Below, in pieces: positions 7,665 to 11,693 of a stretch of DNA of 11,693 nucleotides; positions within the stretch are counted from its first letter, which is position 1; every line of letters starts with the position of its first letter. The notes below the pieces were generated by a model. It ran no database searches. It was not told where the DNA came from and was given only the letters and a program-made list of their open reading frames with translations. Made by a program: the position numbers and the translations under genes. The DNA is from Flavobacteriales bacterium (GTDB lineage Bacteria > Bacteroidota > Bacteroidia > Flavobacteriales > UA16), in the NCBI GenBank assembly GCA_018700255.1, contig JABISU010000217.1, positions 1-11,693 of the forward strand, read 5' to 3'.

Positions 7665-10175
7665 ATGCGCAAGCTCATTTTAGAGTGGGTCATGCCTCTA
7701 TTGTTGGCAGACCAAATCTTAAAGATTTATATAAAGCTAAATTTCACAATTGGTGAGAGAGCTGAGTTTATTCCAGGGTTACTAGAATTACAGTTTATTG
7801 AAAACGAGGGCATGGCCTTTGGTTGGGCATTGCCAGGAGTAGCCGGGAAATTAGTTCTAACATCTTTCCGTCTCATAGCATCTGTTGGAATAGGTATTTA
7901 CTTATTTAAACTCATAAAGGACAAAGCTCATTCAGGACTACTTAAATCTATTGCTTTAATATGGGCTGGTGCTATAGGAAATATAATTGATAGTGCTGTT
8001 TACGGTCGATTATTTTCACATTCTGGCTGGGGAACTATAGCTGATTTTAATGTAGAAAATGGTTATGCACCTTGGCTTATGGCGAACGTGGTTGACATGT
8101 TTCACTTTACGATCCAATGGCCATCTTGGATGCCTTTTCATTTAGGAGGGTTAGAAGTTTTCCCTCCGATTTGGAATATTGCTGATGCTGCTATTTCTAT
8201 AGGAGTTATTTGGATTGTTTTAAACCAAAAGAGATTTTTCCAAGAGAAAAGGAAAAGATATAAACGAAGAAAATCTAGAAAATTACAAGTTGGTAACCTC
8301 AGCTTAGGTGGTGATGCACCCATACGTATTCAATCTATGACGACTACAGATACACTGAATATTAAAGCTAGCATAGACCAAACTTTAAGCTTGATTAATG
8401 TGGGGAGTGAACTCGTACGCCTGACCGCTCCAAGTATTAAAGATTCGGACGCTTTAGAGCACATTGTTAAAGGAGTTCGAGAAATGGGCAAAGACACCCC
8501 CATCGTTGCCGACATCCACTTCACGCCAAATGCCGCTTTGAGAGCGGCTGATTTTGTTGAGAAAGTGAGGGTAAACCCCGGTAATTACGCTGATAAAAAG
8601 AAGTTTGATGTTCACGAATACACTGATGAATCTTACGCTGAGGAATTAATTAGAATAAAAGAGAAGTTTACTCCATTAGTATTAAAGTGTAAAGAATTAG
8701 GAAGGGTAATAAGAATTGGGACCAACCACGGTTCACTTTCAGATAGAATTACCAGCAGATATGGTGATACTCCACTTGGAATGGTAGAAAGTGCTATAGA
8801 ATTTTTGCGCATAGCTGAGGGGTGTGAGTTTTATGACTTAGTAATTTCTATGAAGTCTTCGAACACTCTTGTAATGGTGCAGGCTTATAGGCTTTTAGTG
8901 AGTAGAATGGATGAGGAAGGGATGAACTACCCTCTTCACCTTGGAGTAACGGAAGCTGGCGATGGAGAAGATGGTAGAATTAAATCGGCTGTAGGTATAG
9001 GGACATTGCTTGAAGAGGGAGTGGGAGATACGATCAGGGTGTCTTTAACAGAATCTCCAGAAGCTGAAATTCCTGTTGCTCGAGCTTTAGTTGAGAGATA
9101 TAAGAAACGAAGTGAATTAGAATTGGAAGATGGTGAGTTTGTTAGCTCGATTAATCCATTTATGTACGCAAAGCGAAAAACATTTGGAATAGGAAAAATT
9201 GGAGGTAAAAACGCACCCATTGTAATTTCTAGTTTGAGGGAGAAAGGAGAAATAACTCATGCAAATCTCGTAGGAGCGGGTTATAGATACTCTATAGCAG
9301 ATGATAAATGGAATATTGCGGATAGGGCTTGTGATGCTATTTTCTCAGGATCAAGAGTTGTTCCTTTTCCACTCCCTGGGACTTTAATGGTGTTGATGAA
9401 TGGAGATGATTGGTTATCTAAAGTCATGGGTACAGATGTAGTGGAGAAGCATTATCCTGTTTGGGATAAAGAGGAGTGGGTGAGGGTAAAGTCTTTCGCA
9501 AAAGTGAATTTTATTAAGGTGGAAAGGGGAGATTTATCTAAGGAGTTCTTAGAAGGATTAGTTTTAAGACAGGACGTGGTTTTAATTTTAGAGACCACTT
9601 ATGAGAACGCGATGATGGATCTTAGAATAGCAGTTGAGGAGGTGGAAAATAAAGGGGGAGAAGGATTGCCAGTTGTATTAAAGAGGGAGCTAAATAAAGT
9701 GGGCAAGGAAGAATTTACGCTTTATCAATCAACCGATTTAGGAGGAGTATTGATTGATGGTCTTGGAGATGGTGTTTGGGTAGAAGGTGAGGGAGTTAGT
9801 CTTTCGGATAGAACTAACCTTGCTTTCGGGATATTGCAGGCTACAAGAACAAGAATTTCTCAGACTGAATATATTTCTTGCCCGAGTTGTGGCAGAACAC
9901 TGTTTGACCTAGAGGAAACAACTGCAAAAATAAGATTGGCGACGGGTCATTTGAAAGGACTGAAGATTGGGATTATGGGATGCATAGTTAATGGCCCAGG
10001 GGAAATGGCTGATGCTGATTACGGTTATGTAGGAACAGGAGTGGGTAAGATTACACTTTATAAGGAAAAAGAGGTAGTAAGAAAGAATGTGCCAGAGACA
10101 GAAGGAGTTGAAGCGCTGATAGATTTAATTAAAAAGGAGGGAGATTGGGTTGATGTTTCTGAAAAGCTATTATAA
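7665..10175 (+). CDS. lspA/ispG: Fused signal peptidase II (LspA) and HMBPP synthase (IspG)
   Basis: This is one 836-aa open frame with two complete modules. Residues 1 to about 192 are LspA, which removes signal peptides from diacylglyceryl-prolipoproteins in the inner membrane. It shows about four hydrophobic segments (near 5-25, 61-84, 92-112, 170-188), ENEGMAFGW (46-54), GNIID (105-109), and the catalytic aspartates D144 (NVVD) and D174 (NIAD). A linker with 12 Lys/Arg in residues 189-206 follows. From Y199 the chain is a large-type IspG, which converts MEcPP to HMBPP in the MEP isoprenoid pathway. It has RRKxRxxxVGNLSLGG...IRIQSMTTTDT (201-230), a TIM barrel to about 480 (VRVNPGNY at 301-308), an inserted A*-type domain (about 485-725), and an Fe-S domain with C739 and C742 (CPSCGRT), C773 (MGC) and E780 (NGPGE). 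No in-frame ATG, GTG or TTG lies near the junction (about 8235-8290). LspA C-termini are cytoplasmic, so the topology is compatible. The alternative is an assembly indel that joins two genes. Confidence 0.9.
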   Translation: MRKLILEWVMPLLLADQILKIYIKLNFTIGERAEFIPGLLELQFIENEGMAFGWALPGVAGKLVLTSFRLIASVGIGIYLFKLIKDKAHSGLLKSIALIWAGAIGNIIDSAVYGRLFSHSGWGTIADFNVENGYAPWLMANVVDMFHFTIQWPSWMPFHLGGLEVFPPIWNIADAAISIGVIWIVLNQKRFFQEKRKRYKRRKSRKLQVGNLSLGGDAPIRIQSMTTTDTLNIKASIDQTLSLINVGSELVRLTAPSIKDSDALEHIVKGVREMGKDTPIVADIHFTPNAALRAADFVEKVRVNPGNYADKKKFDVHEYTDESYAEELIRIKEKFTPLVLKCKELGRVIRIGTNHGSLSDRITSRYGDTPLGMVESAIEFLRIAEGCEFYDLVISMKSSNTLVMVQAYRLLVSRMDEEGMNYPLHLGVTEAGDGEDGRIKSAVGIGTLLEEGVGDTIRVSLTESPEAEIPVARALVERYKKRSELELEDGEFVSSINPFMYAKRKTFGIGKIGGKNAPIVISSLREKGEITHANLVGAGYRYSIADDKWNIADRACDAIFSGSRVVPFPLPGTLMVLMNGDDWLSKVMGTDVVEKHYPVWDKEEWVRVKSFAKVNFIKVERGDLSKEFLEGLVLRQDVVLILETTYENAMMDLRIAVEEVENKGGEGLPVVLKRELNKVGKEEFTLYQSTDLGGVLIDGLGDGVWVEGEGVSLSDRTNLAFGILQATRTRISQTEYISCPSCGRTLFDLEETTAKIRLATGHLKGLKIGIMGCIVNGPGEMADADYGYVGTGVGKITLYKEKEVVRKNVPETEGVEALIDLIKKEGDWVDVSEKLL

Positions 10176-10913
10176 TTGGAGTCAGTTACTATTCAAGCAG
10201 TTGTAATAGGTAGTGTAACCTATAGTGACTCGAGTAGGGTGGTAAAGGTGTTAACTAAAGAAAGCGGAGTAATTCCTATTTGGGTTAGGACTGGCAAAAA
10301 ATCTAATAAAGCTATATGGCATCCGCTATCTATGGTAGAGTTGTCAGGATTTACAAGGAAAAAAAATGGTGGATTGGCTAATTTTAAAGAAGCTTCTCGC
10401 TATTTACCTGCGAATAATTTACTTAACGATGCGAAGAGATCTTCAGTAGCGTTTTTTATAGCTGAAGTTTTGGATAAGTCATTAGAGGATGAGGTGCCGA
10501 TACCTGAGGTATTTAACTTAATGATAGACATAATAAATCTAATTGAGTTGGAGGCTTCAGTATCGAATTTACACATTTTTTTTATGTCTCGACTGGTTGA
10601 TGCCTTGGGGTTAATGCCGGAAGAGTTCGATAAAACGAATAAGGGAGCAGTTAAAAGTTTAAATTTAGATACGGGAGAGTGGTCTGAAATTGATACAAGT
10701 TTAACAGCGAAAGATCATTACTTAAACATTAAGTTGGCTTCTTTGTTGATGGCTATATCTGGCATGAATTTTGACCAATTGCAAGGCGTATGGCTAACCA
10801 AGTCAGACAAAAAGGAACTTCTTCTTGGCATGGTCATGTTCGTTCAACTTCATCATTCTGGTTTAAGAGAAATAAAAAGTTATGATGTACTGGAGACAAT
10901 TTTTGCAACCTAA
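10176..10913 (+). CDS. recO: DNA repair protein RecO
   Basis: This is the RecF-pathway mediator that helps load RecA on SSB-coated single-stranded DNA and promotes strand annealing. The 245-aa protein has an N-terminal OB-fold (about 1-80: IQAVVIGSVTYSDSSRVVKVLTKESG) and a helical C-terminal domain. Recognisable landmarks are KRSSVAFFIAEVLDKSLEDE (88-107), LHIFFMSRLVDALGLMPE (132-149) and the terminal VQLHHSGLREIKSYDVLETIF (223-243), which matches the Bacteroidota 'QLHxPxFxxxKSLEVLxxxF' ending. It has no cysteines, so there is no zinc finger. The start is taken as the TTG at 10176, directly after the lspA/ispG TAA in the same frame. No ATG or GTG is available that would keep the first OB strand, so translation probably follows by termination-reinitiation. 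The 3' end overlaps the receptor gene by up to 32 bp. Sequence divergence from standard RecO is moderate. Confidence 0.88.
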   Translation: MESVTIQAVVIGSVTYSDSSRVVKVLTKESGVIPIWVRTGKKSNKAIWHPLSMVELSGFTRKKNGGLANFKEASRYLPANNLLNDAKRSSVAFFIAEVLDKSLEDEVPIPEVFNLMIDIINLIELEASVSNLHIFFMSRLVDALGLMPEEFDKTNKGAVKSLNLDTGEWSEIDTSLTAKDHYLNIKLASLLMAISGMNFDQLQGVWLTKSDKKELLLGMVMFVQLHHSGLREIKSYDVLETIFAT

Positions 10914-11693
10914 AAAAGACATCAATACCAATGTTCTTTTAAGTTTAGTCATAATCGTGATGTCTTTTTTTACGTCTTCTTTTTATAGTCTTGCCCAAAA
11001 AGACACTCTACATCTACCAAGTATTAGGATTGTGAATGGGTCAATTCCAATTCCTTTTGTTTCAGTAATCAATGTGACAACCTCAAAATCTTTCATCTCA
11101 GATGCTGAAGGATTTGTGATTTTACCGACATTTACTAAAGGCGACACATTACTTCTTAGGAGCATGGGATATGAAGATGTATTCATTATCTATGGCCAGC
11201 AAATTGGACAAACAATAGCAATGGAGGAAAGCCCTGTCTCATTAGAGGAGGTCCAAATTACTTCGAATGTTGTGCCGGATGTGGGAAGTACTGAAGGGCT
11301 TAAGTCGTTAGGTGTTGAATCAATAGGTAAAGGGGTGGCACCGGGAAATACTGCAGAGCTATTACAGAAATCTGGACAAGTTCATGTTCAACAAAGTCAG
11401 CAAGGTGGTGGATCTCCAGTTCTTAGAGGATTTGAGGCAAATAGAGTCCTTTTAGTGATTGATGGAGTCAGGATGAATAACGCTATTTATAGATCGGGTC
11501 ATCTTCAAAATGCCATTACAATAGACCCAAATTCTCTGGAAAAAGTTCAAGTTATTTTAGGTCCAAGTAGTGTGAGGTTCGGTAGTGATGCTTTGGGAGG
11601 TGTCGTTCATTTTACAACTCTCAAACCTAGATTTAGAAGTAAACATTCTGAATACAACTCTTCAGCTCTTGTGTCCACGCAATATAAAAGCGT
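10882..11693 (+). CDS. TonB-dependent outer-membrane receptor, N-terminal part (runs off the window)
   Basis: This gene is open to the window end, giving 270 codons of what should be a much longer beta-barrel transporter powered by TonB. It starts with a signal peptide (hydrophobic core about 18-36, probable cleavage after SLA before Gln39). A short carboxypeptidase-regulatory-like beta domain follows (about 48-115), then a LEEVQITSN linker resembling a TonB box (121-129), and then the plug (about 150-250) with PVLRGFEANRVLLVIDGVRMNN and LEKVQVILGPSSVRFGSDALGGVVHF. The wording RMNNAIYRSGHLQNAITIDP recalls Bacteroidota receptors annotated as vitamin, haem or metal uptake, but the substrate cannot be told. 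The start is uncertain: ATG 10882, ATG 10885 and TTG 10903 all keep the signal peptide, and the first two overlap recO in another frame. ATG 10960 would leave too short a signal peptide. No clear SD is present. Barrel strands lie beyond the edge. Confidence 0.88.
   Translation, partial: MMYWRQFLQPKKDINTNVLLSLVIIVMSFFTSSFYSLAQKDTLHLPSIRIVNGSIPIPFVSVINVTTSKSFISDAEGFVILPTFTKGDTLLLRSMGYEDVFIIYGQQIGQTIAMEESPVSLEEVQITSNVVPDVGSTEGLKSLGVESIGKGVAPGNTAELLQKSGQVHVQQSQQGGGSPVLRGFEANRVLLVIDGVRMNNAIYRSGHLQNAITIDPNSLEKVQVILGPSSVRFGSDALGGVVHFTTLKPRFRSKHSEYNSSALVSTQYKS
10912..10970 (+). terminator. Perfect 13-bp inverted repeat with flanking A and T runs, terminator-like
   Basis: The left arm AAAAAAGACATCA (10912-10924) and the right arm TGATGTCTTTTTT (10958-10970) are exact reverse complements, separated by a 33-nt loop; one further T follows. 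It begins in the recO stop codon. A stem ending in a T-run is the form of an intrinsic terminator for the upstream operon, and the A-run would let it work on the other strand too. Against this, the loop is long, 9 of the 13 pairs are A-T, and the element lies inside the apparent signal-peptide codons of the receptor gene. It might therefore act as an attenuator or be partly read through. The repeat itself is certain; its function is inferred. Confidence 0.5.

Noticed and set aside
10134..10205. Strong SD-like AAGGAGG followed by a 17-codon ORF (ATG 10153) bridging the end of the fusion gene and recO
   Set aside because: The purine run encodes the Lys-Lys-Glu-Gly near the IspG C-terminus, the spacing is long (12 nt), and the short peptide resembles nothing known. 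Chance is likelier, though it might help ribosomes reload for recO.
10960..10962. ATG 10960 as the receptor start, placing the hairpin in a leader
   Set aside because: It leaves about 12 residues before the SLA-Q cleavage site, with no basic n-region, too short for a working signal peptide. Upstream in-frame starts give a normal one.

Overview
The window is an 11.7 kb, AT-rich, wholly plus-strand stretch of bacterial chromosome. Gene order and protein style point to the phylum Bacteroidota, most likely a Flavobacteriia-type organism. The evidence is the fabF-rnc-(IPExxxVDY family)-pyk order, the ileS-(DksA/TraR-like)-lspA order, a large three-domain IspG, a finger-less 'CRVTGK...VPHATLS' DksA-like protein, and a SusC-style TonB-dependent receptor with an N-terminal regulatory-like domain. 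This assignment rests on recalled family features, not on a database search.

Layout: a 5'-truncated fabF (fatty-acid elongation) is followed by rnc (RNase III), a small IPExxxVDY-family protein and pyk (pyruvate kinase). After a 55-bp gap come ileS (isoleucyl-tRNA synthetase, type-2-like), a DksA/TraR-like regulator, one long open frame joining LspA (signal peptidase II) to IspG (HMBPP synthase), recO (recombinational repair), and the start of a TonB-dependent outer-membrane receptor that runs off the right edge. Gaps are tiny (-32 to +55 bp) and there is no convincing internal promoter, so the first eight genes probably form one or two housekeeping transcription units. No tRNA, rRNA, CRISPR array, insertion sequence or phage gene was seen, and no stretch over 300 bases lacks a gene.

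The most notable item is the in-frame LspA-IspG fusion at 7665-10175 (836 aa). The membrane peptidase that matures lipoproteins is followed, through a very basic linker, by a complete-looking Fe-S enzyme of the MEP isoprenoid pathway. Both halves keep their catalytic residues and there is no in-frame start codon at the junction. If this is real, it tethers isoprenoid precursor synthesis to the inner face of the cytoplasmic membrane and makes lipoprotein maturation and isoprenoid supply stoichiometric.

Secondary points: the IleS has a GIHH form of the class I HIGH signature, reported to go with extreme mupirocin tolerance. The pyruvate kinase has the residue set associated with K+ independence. 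The RNase III has Asn in place of one metal-site Asp. A terminator-like perfect 13-bp inverted repeat lies inside the apparent signal-peptide codons of the receptor gene.
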